Shown: positions 8,883 to 17,303 of the stretch, in pieces | Layout: the number at the start of each line of letters is the position of its first letter | Numbering within the stretch: the first letter of the stretch is position 1 | Assembly (NCBI RefSeq): GCF_018334155.1 | Contig: NZ_JAGXTP010000001.1 | Location: 1,364,001-1,428,000, forward strand | Source: Devosia litorisediminis | GTDB taxonomy: Bacteria; Pseudomonadota; Alphaproteobacteria; Rhizobiales; Devosiaceae | Direction of reading: 5' to 3' | Length of the DNA stretch: 64,000 nt | The notes under the pieces: model-generated | Database searches by the model: none | What the model saw: the letters and a program-made list of their open reading frames with translations, nothing else | Told to the model about the DNA's origin: nothing | Position numbers and translations under genes: made by a program

Positions 8883-9633
8883 TGTCGGGATTGAAACCTT
8901 CGAAGACGATCTGGTCCATATGGGGCCGAGCGGCCGCCGCTTCAACCTTGGACCGAATTGTCCACGCCGTCACGGGCTTTCCCAGTGCTCGCCAGAACTT
9001 GATCGCGGGCAGCTCCAGCGCCAGATGATGGCAAGAAATGAAATCGAACTGGGTTTCGTGCCAGTGCAGCAGATGACGCAGGGTGTAGCGCTGCTCATCG
9101 TTCAACTGGCTGGTTTCGTCGTCGTCAGGATAGGCATAGGTGATGATGCCGCGTGGCCCACCAAATCCACACTCGCGGATGGCGGTAAGCAGCGCCGGAT
9201 CAAATGATTCGATGGTCACCGGACCCGCGTAGTCGGCCAGGCTTTCTGCAACGCTGCGTGCCAGCAACTGGGTACTGGTAGCATCGCGTTGCTGCTTGAG
9301 CTCGATCTGCAGCAGCGTGCGGCCGCTGATCTGGGCGAGGAAGTTGGTGAAGCGTTGCGGCTTGTCGCCCGCAGCGCTGCCCAGCAGGGCTGTGCCGGTG
9401 ACCTGATCAGCGCTGGCGTCGGCAATCGGGCCAGGCAGGCCAATCAGGCGTTCCATCGCATCGTCGTGGAACACGACCGGCACGCTATCGCGGGTCAATT
9501 GGACATCGCACTCAATGGCGAAATCGCCGGCAATTGCAGCCTCAAAGGCCGATGCACTGTTTTCGATGATGCCCGCGGCCTTGTCATGCAGGCCGCGGTG
9601 CGCGATTGGGCGGGGAAACAGGGTGTCGGTCAT
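8872..9633 (-). CDS. Glycerophosphodiester phosphodiesterase family protein
   Basis: A 253-residue enzyme predicted to hydrolyse glycerophosphodiesters to glycerol 3-phosphate and an alcohol. It has the TIM-barrel motifs HRG near residue 13, ENS (about 24), ECDVQLTRD (about 42-50), HDD (about 56) and a C-terminal AWTIRS. These contain the catalytic His pair and the metal-binding Glu/Asp. No signal peptide is visible, so it is likely cytoplasmic, acting on products of phospholipid turnover. It sits between RidA and a DUF482 protein on the same strand, an association I know from other rhizobial genomes. Confidence 0.9.
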   Translation of the reverse strand: MTDTLFPRPIAHRGLHDKAAGIIENSASAFEAAIAGDFAIECDVQLTRDSVPVVFHDDAMERLIGLPGPIADASADQVTGTALLGSAAGDKPQRFTNFLAQISGRTLLQIELKQQRDATSTQLLARSVAESLADYAGPVTIESFDPALLTAIRECGFGGPRGIITYAYPDDDETSQLNDEQRYTLRHLLHWHETQFDFISCHHLALELPAIKFWRALGKPVTAWTIRSKVEAAAARPHMDQIVFEGFNPDIAR

Positions 9634-9696
9634 ACTGGCTCTCGTCGATTATTGAGTGCCCCAAGTGACACCAGAGTGTGACGAGCGTGTAACGCC

Positions 9697-10155
9697 CTAG
9701 ACCTCGACTACCGCTTCGATTTCTACCGCTGCGCCGAAGGGCAGGGAGGCGACGCCGAAAGCGGCCCGGGCGTGCTTGCCCTTGTCGCCCAGAACGGCGA
9801 CCAGCATGTTGGAGCAGCCATTGGCTACCAGGTGCTGTTCAGTAAATTCGGGGGTCGATGCCACCAGAACCGTAATCTTGACGATACGCTTGATGTCTTC
9901 GAGCGGTACGCCGGCGCCGTGGACGATCTGCGACAGGATGTTCAGTGCAGCCAGTTCGGCGGCGTTGCCGCCCTGAACCACATTCATGTTGTCGCCGAGC
10001 AGACCGGTCACCACGCCAGTTTCATTGGCCGAGAGCTGACCGGACACATAAAGCATGTTGCCGCTGCGATTGACCGGGACATAGCTGGCAACGGGCGCCT
10101 TGGGGGCGGGCAGCTCGTAGCCAAATTCGCGGAGTTTTTCGATCGGGCTGGTCAT
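9697..10155 (-). CDS. RidA family protein (reactive imine/enamine deaminase type)
   Basis: A 152-residue member of the YjgF/YER057c/UK114 family. RidA proper hydrolyses reactive enamine/imine intermediates from pyridoxal-phosphate enzymes; other subgroups have unknown roles. Conserved stretches are MLYVSGQL, AALNILSQI, VVKITVLVASTPEFTEQ-like and ARAAFGVASLPFGAAVEIEA, the last carrying the arginine that binds the substrate carboxylate. The length (about 150) places it with the longer RidA-like subgroup rather than the 128-residue archetype. The start codon overlaps the dinB stop by four bases (ATGA type), implying co-transcription. Confidence 0.9.
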   Translation of the reverse strand: MTSPIEKLREFGYELPAPKAPVASYVPVNRSGNMLYVSGQLSANETGVVTGLLGDNMNVVQGGNAAELAALNILSQIVHGAGVPLEDIKRIVKITVLVASTPEFTEQHLVANGCSNMLVAVLGDKGKHARAAFGVASLPFGAAVEIEAVVEV

Positions 10156-11474
10156 TTGGTCTTGCCTTCGGTTTGATCGTCTTCTGGGTCCGTCGGCGGC
10201 GCCGGCGGATGTTTGTAAAGTTTGCCGCGTACAACGGCCTCGCGGCCAAAGCGGGAGCGGACACGGTCCATGGCGCGTTCTGCCGCTGCCTTGCGAGCCA
10301 CAGCCGGTTCCAGCAAATCAGCGGGATCGCTGCCATCGGCGGCATCGATACCCGAAACGCCGATTCCAATCAGCCGAAAAGCTGTGCCATCAATCTCGCG
10401 TTCGAGCAGGGACAACCCTGTTTGATAAATGACATTGGCAAGTTGGGTGGGGATCATCAAGTGCCGCGCACGGGTGCGCAAGCGGAAACCCGCCGATTTC
10501 AACTTTAGGGTGACAGTATCCCCCACCACATTCTTGGCCTTGAGCCGTTCCGACAGGCGCTCGGTGACCTTGAGCAATTCGGTGGACAGCGCGTCCAGCG
10601 AAGCCATGTCGGTGTTGAAAGTGGTTTCAGAGGAGATGGTCTTCATTTCGCCACTGGTCGAAATGCGGCGGCTATCCTCGCCGCGGGATAGCCGAGCCAA
10701 ACGTGCGCCGGTCTCGCCATAGCGACGCATCAGGCGTTCCGGGGATTCGTTTTGGAGCTGGCCGATGGTCACCAGCCCGTCCTTGCGCAGATTTTCGGTG
10801 AGTACCTTGCCCACACCATAGATCAGGCTGATGGGCTTGGGCGCGAGGAAGGCTACCGTCTCAGCGGCGCCGATAACGGCAAAGCCGCGCGGCTTGTCGA
10901 GATCGGAGGCGACCTTGGCGAGAAATTTGTTGTGGCTGAGGCCCACGGAAATGGAGACACCGATTTCGGTGGCTATAGTGCGGGCAAACCGGGCCAGCAC
11001 CACGGCTGGTGGCGCCTTGTGCAATGATTGGGTGCCCGCCATATCGAGAAAGGCCTCGTCAATCGAGATTGGCTCGACCAATGGCGTCAGAGCATCCATG
11101 TGGGCGCGGATCTGCCGACTGACGTCGACATATTTGGCCATGTTGGGCTTGATGATGACCGCGTCGGGACACAGTTCGCGCGCCTTGAACATTGGCATGG
11201 CGGAGCGGACGCCCGACTGGCGGGCGATATAGCAGCAGGTCGAGACGACGCCACGGGTACCACCACCGATAATCAGCGGCTTGTCGCGCAGGCTGGGATC
11301 ATCGCGTTTTTCGACCGAGGCATAAAAGGCATCGCAGTCGACATGGGCGGTGCTGAGCGAAAACAGTTCATCGTGGCAGCGCAGGCGCGGCGAGCCGCAG
11401 GCCGGACAACGCGTTGGCGCGCTCTCCAGTGTGCCATGCTCAAGGCAGTCCCGACAAAGCCAATCGAGCGCCAA
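10152..11474 (-). CDS. dinB: DNA polymerase IV (Y-family) with N-terminal zinc-finger extension
   Basis: Error-prone translesion DNA polymerase, 440 residues. Catalytic acidic residues are in AHVDCDAFYASVEKRDDP (palm) and SISIDEAFLDMAG, with the little-finger domain in the C-terminal third. The N-terminus adds about 40 residues with CxxC...CxxC (CRDC and CPAC), a small zinc ribbon that I associate with rhizobial DinB proteins. The start is TTG at 11474, directly after the TGA of the DUF3572 gene. A LexA-type operator is not obvious in the short upstream gap. It overlaps the RidA gene by four bases. Confidence 0.93.
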   Translation of the reverse strand: MALDWLCRDCLEHGTLESAPTRCPACGSPRLRCHDELFSLSTAHVDCDAFYASVEKRDDPSLRDKPLIIGGGTRGVVSTCCYIARQSGVRSAMPMFKARELCPDAVIIKPNMAKYVDVSRQIRAHMDALTPLVEPISIDEAFLDMAGTQSLHKAPPAVVLARFARTIATEIGVSISVGLSHNKFLAKVASDLDKPRGFAVIGAAETVAFLAPKPISLIYGVGKVLTENLRKDGLVTIGQLQNESPERLMRRYGETGARLARLSRGEDSRRISTSGEMKTISSETTFNTDMASLDALSTELLKVTERLSERLKAKNVVGDTVTLKLKSAGFRLRTRARHLMIPTQLANVIYQTGLSLLEREIDGTAFRLIGIGVSGIDAADGSDPADLLEPAVARKAAAERAMDRVRSRFGREAVVRGKLYKHPPAPPTDPEDDQTEGKTK

Positions 11475-11813
11475 TCAATACTCCGTCCGGTTGATCTGGT
11501 GAAAGACGCGCATGAAGTCTTCGGGTGAAATGGCAGAGTTTGCGCATAGAGCGAGTAGAATCGGTTCGTTTGATGCAAAATACTCAACAAGGCCGCGCTG
11601 CAGGGCCGGTGTGCCCACGGCATTGCGCAGGGCATCGGGGTCCATGCCGGCGTTCTGCATGAAGGCCAGCAGTTCCTCGGGGTGTTCGGCCAGATAGCCC
11701 AGGCAGGTATCGGCGAGGGAGGCCAGAGACGACTCGACATTCTCGGAACGGGGCAAGACAGGCTCTTTTTGATGATTTGTAAGCGTTTGGATGGTAGCTG
11801 AAGAGAGCGGCAA
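11475..11813 (-). CDS. DUF3572 family protein
   Basis: A 112-residue protein of unknown function. The core (LADTCLGYLAEHPEELLAFMQNAGMDPDALRN) is helical and matches the DUF3572 family, which in Hyphomicrobiales sits beside divK. The first 20-25 residues are less typical, and the TTG 18 codons in could be the true start. It is divergent from divK, 42 bases away, and immediately upstream of dinB on the same strand. No catalytic motif is visible. Confidence 0.85.
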   Translation of the reverse strand: MPLSSATIQTLTNHQKEPVLPRSENVESSLASLADTCLGYLAEHPEELLAFMQNAGMDPDALRNAVGTPALQRGLVEYFASNEPILLALCANSAISPEDFMRVFHQINRTEY

Positions 11814-11855
11814 AGCGAAGTGCCGCCAGCGCCTTAGCGGCGCGAGGAAGGATCA

Positions 11856-12227
11856 ATGCCCAAGACAGTGATGATCGTTGAAGACAATGAGCTCAATATG
11901 AAACTCTTCAATGATCTGCTTGAATCGCGTGGATATGCCGTCATCCAGACCCGCAATGGTATGGAAGCGCTCGATCTTGCGCGTGCGCACCACCCTGATT
12001 TGATCCTGATGGACATCCAGTTACCCGAAGTTTCGGGGCTGGTGGTGACCAAATGGCTCAAGGATGATGATGAGCTGGCTCACATTCCCGTCATCGCCGT
12101 GACTGCATTTGCCATGAAGGGCGATGAAGAGCGGATTTTGCAGGGTGGTTGTGAGGGATACATCAGCAAGCCGATCTCCGTGCCTCACTTTCTGGAAACT
12201 ATTGCCCGCTACATTGGCCCGGCCTGA
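11856..12227 (+). CDS. divK: Cell-cycle response regulator DivK
   Basis: Single-domain response regulator, 123 residues, with no output domain. In Caulobacter DivK is phosphorylated by DivJ, dephosphorylated by PleC, and acts through DivL/CckA to control CtrA. The phospho-acceptor is D53 in ILMDIQLPE, the acidic pocket is E9-D10, and the T/K switch residues are in VTAFAM and ISKPI. GAGGAAGGA precedes the ATG closely. It is followed by a strong hairpin and pleD, the standard alphaproteobacterial order. The identification by both sequence and neighbourhood is firm. Confidence 0.95.
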   Translation: MPKTVMIVEDNELNMKLFNDLLESRGYAVIQTRNGMEALDLARAHHPDLILMDIQLPEVSGLVVTKWLKDDDELAHIPVIAVTAFAMKGDEERILQGGCEGYISKPISVPHFLETIARYIGPA

Positions 12228-12261
12228 TCACCAGCAAGCGGCGTATGCTTGTGAGTGATCA
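12225..12261 (+). other. Strong two-part hairpin between divK and pleD
   Basis: Starting at the divK stop codon, TGATCAC (12225-12231) pairs with GTGATCA (12255-12261), and CAAGC (12235-12239) pairs with GCTTG (12247-12251), with a symmetric 3x3 internal loop and a 7-base apical loop. There is no U-run after it, so it is not a classical terminator. It may stabilise or process the divK-pleD message, or dampen pleD expression. Confidence 0.5.
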
Positions 12262-12320
12262 GCCCGCTCGACGCTGATGGTGGACGCCATTGGCCGGCGA
12301 ACTGGTTTCCGGGGCTGATA

Positions 12321-13691
12321 GTGACCGCACGCGTTCTGATCGTTGACGACATCCCAACCAATGTCCGCCTTCTTGAGGCGCGACTGAGTGCTGAATATTA
12401 TGATGTCGTGACGGCGTCGTCGGGCCGTGAGGCCCTGGCGATCTGCGATCAACAGGACATTGATATCGTTCTGCTCGACGTGATGATGCCCGAAATGGAC
12501 GGCTTTGAGGTCTGCCAGCAGCTCAAGGGCAATCCCAAGACCCAACACCTTCCCGTTCTGATGATCACTGCGCTCGACCAGGCTTCAGACCGGGTGCGTG
12601 GGCTTGAGGTGGGTGCCGACGATTTTCTCACCAAGCCTGTCGATGATGTGCAGCTGATGGCGCGCGTCAAAAGCCTGGTGCGGCTGAAGAGCCTCACAGA
12701 CGAATTGCGGGCCCGGGCGATGACCGGCCAGCAGATTGCCATCGAAGACGCATTGCGCGCGATGGACAAGATCAACACGACCGGCGGCGCCATTCTGGTA
12801 ATCGATACCGATGAGCGGCACGCGGAGCGCATCAAGAGTTATCTCACGCCTGAACACGACGTGGATATCCTGACTAACCCTGCCGATGCAGTGTTCCAGG
12901 TCACGGGTGCGCAATATGAATTGGCGCTGGTGTCGATGTCGCTGAGCGATTTTGATCCGCTGCGGGTGTGCTCGCAGATGCGCACGCTCGAGCATACGCG
13001 CAATCTGCCGATCATTCTGATCGCCGATGATGCGGACAAGCCCAAAGTGGTGCGGGCGTTGGATCTGGGCGTCAATGATTTCATCTCGCGGCCCGTCGAG
13101 CGCAACGAGCTTGCCGCCCGGGTGCGTACGCAAATCCGGCGTCAGCGCTATGCGCTCGAGCTGCGCCAGAGCGTCAATAACACCATGGCGCTGGCCGTTA
13201 CCGACGACATGACCGGGCTCTATAATCGCCGCTATTTTGATCGCCATCTGGGTGTGATGCTGGGCAAGGCGCAGGAGCTCAAGCGCGATATGGCGCTGAT
13301 GATTCTGGACATTGACCACTTCAAATCGGTCAATGACAGCCATGGCCACGACATTGGCGATGCAGTGCTCAAGGAGTTCTCTGTTCGCTTGAAGAGAAAC
13401 ATCCGTGGCGTTGATCTTGCTTGCAGATTCGGCGGCGAGGAATTTGTTGTGCTGATGCCCGATATCGATATCCGCCAGGCGGAAGCCGTGGCGGAGCGGG
13501 TACGGCAGTCGATTTCTGACCGTGGTTTCGAAGTGGGTTCGGCGCGGCCGCTATCGGTGACGGTGTCGGCCGGGGTCGCGCTCAATGAGAGCGCTGCGGA
13601 TACCCCTGAGTCGCTGATCAAGCGGGCCGATGTGGCGCTGTATCGCGCCAAGCGTGAAGGTCGCAATCGGGTGGTGTTCGACGCCGCCTAG
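12321..13691 (+). CDS. pleD: Response regulator diguanylate cyclase PleD
   Basis: Makes cyclic di-GMP from two GTP when phosphorylated, and in Caulobacter controls the motile-to-sessile pole transition. With the GTG at 12321 the protein is 456 residues and the phospho-acceptor falls at D53 (LLLDVMMPEMDGFE), as in Caulobacter PleD, which supports this start over the upstream ATG at 12255. Order: receiver domain 1 (1-120), adaptor receiver domain 2 (about 150-270), GGDEF domain with GGEEF at 371-375. The product-inhibition site RxxD is R362-G-V-D365, so feedback inhibition is expected. It follows divK on the same strand. Confidence 0.95.
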   Translation: MTARVLIVDDIPTNVRLLEARLSAEYYDVVTASSGREALAICDQQDIDIVLLDVMMPEMDGFEVCQQLKGNPKTQHLPVLMITALDQASDRVRGLEVGADDFLTKPVDDVQLMARVKSLVRLKSLTDELRARAMTGQQIAIEDALRAMDKINTTGGAILVIDTDERHAERIKSYLTPEHDVDILTNPADAVFQVTGAQYELALVSMSLSDFDPLRVCSQMRTLEHTRNLPIILIADDADKPKVVRALDLGVNDFISRPVERNELAARVRTQIRRQRYALELRQSVNNTMALAVTDDMTGLYNRRYFDRHLGVMLGKAQELKRDMALMILDIDHFKSVNDSHGHDIGDAVLKEFSVRLKRNIRGVDLACRFGGEEFVVLMPDIDIRQAEAVAERVRQSISDRGFEVGSARPLSVTVSAGVALNESAADTPESLIKRADVALYRAKREGRNRVVFDAA

Positions 13692-13704
13692 GCGATCGCT
13701 GCAA

Positions 13705-13733
13705 TTGGACCTATTAGGGTTATCTGTTATAAT
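13705..13733 (+). promoter_or_regulatory. Near-consensus sigma70-type promoter downstream of pleD
   Basis: TTGGAC (13705-13710), a 17-base spacer and a perfect TATAAT (13728-13733) lie just after the pleD stop and point rightward. No protein gene follows on the plus strand before the leftward rpmG, so any transcript would cover the structured region at 13.8-14.0 kb. The hairpin with T4 at 13747-13768 directly after it complicates this reading. Confidence 0.5.
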
Positions 13734-13746
13734 TAACAAACGGTTG

Positions 13747-13768
13747 CCGGGCTGAGGGGCCCGGTTTT
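13747..13768 (+). terminator. Rho-independent-type hairpin after pleD
   Basis: A 6-bp stem, CCGGGC (13747-13752) with GCCCGG (13759-13764), a 6-base loop and TTTT (13765-13768). It most simply ends the divK-pleD message. Confidence 0.6.
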
Positions 13769-13808
13769 CCTTGTGTTTTAAAGGCTTGAGAGTAGGTTGC
13801 CTTCAACA

Positions 13809-14010
13809 CCAGCACGGCGCTCCCCAGGGGCGCGGCTGATGGTTCCCTACGGCTCGTCTCAGGTCCGCCGCAACTCCTGAGCCCCGTAGGGCGGTTGGTC
13901 CGGACGCGGACAGAGTGGCCTCTTCGACATGCCGCTCCGGACCAGCCACTCCTCACTCAAAAGATACCGCACATGGCCACTACTGGCTAGCAGACTGTTC
14001 ACGTTGAGTG
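13809..14010 (+). other. Gene-free, highly structured intergenic segment (candidate RNA or palindromic repeat)
   Basis: The 13692-14102 gap has no credible protein gene but holds four successive inverted repeats: 13809-13842 (inner arms GCGCTCC/GGGGCGC), 13845-13891 (CCCTACGG and CTCAGG pairing with CCTGAG and CCGTAGGG), 13893-13947 (11 pairs between GGTTGGTCCGG and CCGGACCAGCC) and 13954-14010 (CACTCAA with TTGAGTG). The single non-Watson-Crick pairs in the first and third helices are G-U on the plus strand, which favours a plus-strand RNA. I do not recognise the family. A dispersed repeat element is the main alternative. Confidence 0.5.
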
Positions 14011-14044
14011 TGGTGGTTGGCCCATAGCTGTGACTAACGGGTAC

Positions 14045-14077
14045 AAAAAAGCCCCGCATCGGAGATGCAGGGCTTTT
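14045..14077. terminator. Bidirectional terminator downstream of rpmG
   Basis: A stem of nine pairs with one mismatch (14051-14060 with 14064-14073), a 3-base loop, A6 before it and T4 after it. Leftward it ends rpmG with a T6 tail; rightward it would also stop any transcript crossing from pleD. Confidence 0.8.
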
Positions 14078-14102
14078 GATTGGTCGTCGAACAGGCGCCA
14101 GA

Positions 14103-14270
14103 TTACTTGATCTTGGCTTCCTTGAACTCGACGTGCTTGCGCACTACGGGGTCGTACTTGTTGTACGACAGCTTCTCGGTCTGCGTGCGGGCGTTCTTTT
14201 TGGTGACGTAGAAGAAGCCAGTATCAGCTGTCGACACGAGCTTGATCTTGACGGAAGCAGCTTTGGCCAT
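14103..14270 (-). CDS. rpmG: 50S ribosomal protein L33
   Basis: A 55-residue ribosomal protein of the large subunit. The sequence runs from [18 protein letters not shown] through YVTKKN to VEFKEAKIK. It lacks the zinc-binding cysteines found in the C+ paralogue, so it is the zinc-independent form usual in this group. A start five codons upstream is open (14285), but the family begins at MAKA. A bidirectional terminator lies 26 bases downstream. Confidence 0.97.
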   Translation of the reverse strand: MAKAASVKIKLVSTADTGFFYVTKKNARTQTEKLSYNKYDPVVRKHVEFKEAKIK

Positions 14271-14294
14271 GTTGTAGTCCTTCACAAAGCGAAA

Positions 14295-14317
14295 GGCGCC
14301 GTGGATTCCCCGGCGCC
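14295..14317 (-). terminator. Possible terminator between DUF983 and rpmG
   Basis: A 7-bp stem (GGCGCCG 14295-14301 with CGGCGCC 14311-14317) with a 9-base loop. On the minus strand it is followed by a broken T-rich tail (TTTCGCTTT). It lies downstream of the DUF983 gene and just upstream of rpmG. Confidence 0.35.
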
Positions 14318-14388
14318 GGAATTTGGGCGCAACCTACGGATTTGCCGCAGATTGTCAAGCCAGCTCGCGCGATTCAGGCGCGGATGGT

Positions 14389-14787
14389 TCAGTCGGTCTG
14401 GCCGGTGCCAAAGCCATACATGCCATTGGCCCATTGCAGGCCGACAATGGCGCCCTTGATCGAGGGCAGCAGCGCCAGAGGCAGGATCACCGCCAGCGGG
14501 ATCATGGTGTAGAGGTAGGTCAGTGGATTGACGTGCCAGACCATGTCCATGTGCAGCATGATGCCGACCAGCAGATGGCCCACGATCATGATGGCGATAT
14601 AGGGCGGGAAGTCGTCTGCACGGTGCAGATCGAGCTGTTCGCCACAGGTGTCGCAGTGATCGGCGACCTTGAGATAGGCCCGGAACATCTTGCCCTGACC
14701 GCAATGAGGGCACTTGCACAGGGTGCCGCGCCACATGGCCTGACCAACCGAACGCTGCGGGATTGCCTTTGTCTTGCCGACTGCCAT
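14389..14787 (-). CDS. DUF983 family zinc-ribbon membrane protein
   Basis: A 132-residue protein with an N-terminal zinc ribbon, CPHCGQGKMFRAYLK...CDTCGEQLDL, followed by DDFPPYIAIMIVGHLLVG and two membrane helices. This matches DUF983. Function is unknown; the family commonly sits next to rnr in Hyphomicrobiales, as here. The ATG at 14787 lies four bases beyond the rnr stop and has AGAGGTG upstream, so it is translationally linked to rnr. A longer frame to 14928 would run inside rnr and is rejected. Confidence 0.9.
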   Translation of the reverse strand: MAVGKTKAIPQRSVGQAMWRGTLCKCPHCGQGKMFRAYLKVADHCDTCGEQLDLHRADDFPPYIAIMIVGHLLVGIMLHMDMVWHVNPLTYLYTMIPLAVILPLALLPSIKGAIVGLQWANGMYGFGTGQTD

Positions 14788-14791
14788 CACA

Positions 14792-17077
14792 TCACCTCTT
14801 CTTGCGCCCCTTGGGGCCGTAAGACTTAGATGGGCGCTTCTTGGTGCGTCTGACAGATGACGGATTGACGCGTTCGCCTTCCGAAAGCAGTTCGAAGCGC
14901 AAGGCGCCGGCAACCGGGGCGGCTTCAAGCAGGCGGACGGTGACGCGATCGCCCAAGGTGAACTTCTCCCCGGTGCGCTCGCCGATCATGGACTGGCGCT
15001 CTTCGACATAGCGGTAGAAGTCCTTGCCCAGGGTCGACGCCGGGATGAAGCCGTCGGCGCCAGTCTCGAACAGGCGCACGAACAGGCCCGAACGGGTGAC
15101 GCCGGAAATGCGGCCCTCAAAGCGTGCGCCAATCTTGGTCGCCAGGAACTGGGCCAGCAGGCGGTCGGCAGTTTCGCGTTCGGCCCGCATGGCCCGGCGC
15201 TCGGTCGCCGAGATGTGCTGAGCGATTCCAGGCAGATGCAGCATTTCGCTTTCGCTGAGTCCATCGCTGCCCAGGTTCAGGGCGGCGATCAGCGCGCGGT
15301 GCACGATCAGATCGGCATAGCGGCGAATGGGCGAGGTGAAGTGGGCGTAGCGGTCGAGGTTGAGACCGAAATGGCCGTAGTTCTCTGCACTGTATTCTGC
15401 CTGCGCCTGGCTGCGCAGCACCATCTCGCTGACCTGCTCGACATTGCCGGCCTTGCGCGACTGGGCGAGGATGCCGTTGAAATCGGCGGCGCGGACGCTG
15501 TCGGACTTCTTGACCGCGATATCGAGTGAGCCAAGGAAGTCACGCAGGGCCTGCAGCTTTTCCGAGGATGGCTCGTCGTGCACGCGATAGAGCAGGACAG
15601 TCTTCTTCTGTTCCAGCGTCTCAGCGGCCGCGACATTGGCGGCGATCATCATTTCCTCAATGAGGCGATGCGCGTCGAGCCGTTCGGGTACGCGGATGTC
15701 GCTGACCATGCCCTTGGCATCGAGCACGATCTTGCGCTCGGGCAGATCGAGGTCGAGGGGGCCGCGATGGTCACGGGCCTTGGACATGGCGGCATAGGCG
15801 GCGTAGAGGGGCCGCAGAATGGTGTCGAGCAGCGGGCCGGTCTGGTCATCAGGGTGGCCATCAATGGCTGACTGGGCCTGCTGGTAGCTCAATTTGGCGG
15901 CCGAGCGCATCAGGATGCGATGGAAGCTGTGGCTGCGCTTGCGGCCGTCGGCGCCAAAGATCATGCGGACGGCCAGCGCCGCGCGCGGCACGCCCTGTTT
16001 CAACGAACACAGTTCGTTGGAAATGCCCTCTGGCAGCATAGGCACCACGCGGTCGGGGAAATAGACCGAATTGCCACGGACATAGGCTTCACGGTCCAGC
16101 ACCGAACCGGGTTGGACATAGGCGGCGACGTCGGCAATGGCGACGGTGACGATATGGCCATCGGGATTGGCCGGATCGGTGTCGGGCTGGGCATAGACAG
16201 CGTCGTCGTGATCCTTGGCGTCGGCGGGATCGATGGTGATCAACGGCACGTCGCGCCAGTCTTCCCGACCCTTGAGAGTAGCTTCCCTGGCCTCTTCTGC
16301 CGCGCGGATCACCGATTGGGGGAAGCGATAGGGAATCTCGAGATTGTGGATGGCGATCAGGCTGACCGCCCCTTCGGACATGGGATTGCCGATGACTGCG
16401 GTAACCTTGGCGCGCGGAATCATCAGGCGGCCGGAAAGCTTGACCTCGACCTCGACCAGATCGCCGTCTGCCGCATCGCGCAGATCACCCTGCGGGATCC
16501 GCATTTCCTTCTGCTTGCGATCAACCGGGATCAGGCGGGCGCCATCATCGTCCATGCGCACAATGCCGATCTGGCCGCGGCGTGGCTTGTCGAGGATCTT
16601 CATCGCCTTGGCGGTGTAGACGGGAACCTCGGCGTCACCGGCATCAATGCGGGCCAGAATTCGATCACCGGGTGCCGGGGCGACACGGGCATCGCGACCG
16701 CCCAGAACGGAGACGCGGGGCTTTTCGCCTTCTTCCTCGTTCCACTGAGCCGGATAGGCGTGCAGATCGTCGGGGTCAGCGTCGGTGGGGATGTCGAGCA
16801 CGGTGACGTGGGGCAGGGCAGCGGTGCGGCGGAGCGCCTTGCGGGTGCGGGTGATGACACCCTCGCCCTCAAGTTCAGCCAGCATGGCCTTGAACGGGCG
16901 GCGCATGTCGCCACGAATGCCGAACACCTTGGCCAGATCGCGCTTGCCCTTGATGTCGGTCTGCTGCGCCAGAGCCTCAAGCAATTGCTCACGTGTGGGC
17001 AGGGCATCAGCCGCTGGTTTGCGCGTGCGTTTGGGACCGGAGAGATTTTTGGGTTTTGAGATTGGAGGCCTGGCCAT
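14792..17077 (-). CDS. rnr: Ribonuclease R
   Basis: Processive 3'-5' exoribonuclease of the RNB family, 761 residues, which degrades structured RNA and takes part in RNA quality control. An N-terminal winged-helix region (REQLLEALAQQTDIKGKRDLAKVFGI) is followed by cold-shock domains. The RNB catalytic domain has ITIDPADAKDHDDAVYA (four metal-binding aspartates) and the later DLIVHRALIAAL, and a C-terminal S1 domain (FEGRISGVTRSGLFVRLFETGADGFIP) precedes a basic tail. The frame is open far upstream (to 17587), but the ATG at 17077 (MARPPIS) gives the normal length and the extra residues lack family similarity. Confidence 0.95.
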   Translation of the reverse strand: MARPPISKPKNLSGPKRTRKPAADALPTREQLLEALAQQTDIKGKRDLAKVFGIRGDMRRPFKAMLAELEGEGVITRTRKALRRTAALPHVTVLDIPTDADPDDLHAYPAQWNEEEGEKPRVSVLGGRDARVAPAPGDRILARIDAGDAEVPVYTAKAMKILDKPRRGQIGIVRMDDDGARLIPVDRKQKEMRIPQGDLRDAADGDLVEVEVKLSGRLMIPRAKVTAVIGNPMSEGAVSLIAIHNLEIPYRFPQSVIRAAEEAREATLKGREDWRDVPLITIDPADAKDHDDAVYAQPDTDPANPDGHIVTVAIADVAAYVQPGSVLDREAYVRGNSVYFPDRVVPMLPEGISNELCSLKQGVPRAALAVRMIFGADGRKRSHSFHRILMRSAAKLSYQQAQSAIDGHPDDQTGPLLDTILRPLYAAYAAMSKARDHRGPLDLDLPERKIVLDAKGMVSDIRVPERLDAHRLIEEMMIAANVAAAETLEQKKTVLLYRVHDEPSSEKLQALRDFLGSLDIAVKKSDSVRAADFNGILAQSRKAGNVEQVSEMVLRSQAQAEYSAENYGHFGLNLDRYAHFTSPIRRYADLIVHRALIAALNLGSDGLSESEMLHLPGIAQHISATERRAMRAERETADRLLAQFLATKIGARFEGRISGVTRSGLFVRLFETGADGFIPASTLGKDFYRYVEERQSMIGERTGEKFTLGDRVTVRLLEAAPVAGALRFELLSEGERVNPSSVRRTKKRPSKSYGPKGRKKR

Positions 17078-17303
17078 TTGGTCGTTTCTAAAGAGGTCCC
17101 GGATAGATAGGGCAATCTGCGCCGGATTGCCAATTTGCATTGCGAACGCATGGTTGGCGGGATCGTTGCGGATTGCGCGTCGACGAGATGCAGCCCAGTT
17201 CAATCGTGTTTGCATCCTGATGCACGCGGCGCGATGATCAGGGGCTGGTTCAACGGCGGGAGGGCCTGACCAGTATCCTATTGCAGGTTCAGGGGAGGAT
17301 GCC

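Noticed and set aside
13720..14059. Two minus-strand frames (78 and 66 codons) in the pleD-rpmG gap
   Set aside because: They cover the inverted repeats, have Arg/Ser/Pro-rich sequence without a proper start, and their coding sequence is better explained by RNA or repeat structure.
15920..17059. 379-codon plus-strand frame opposite rnr
   Set aside because: Asp/Gly/Ile-rich antisense translation of RNase R; no ribosome-binding site or family similarity.
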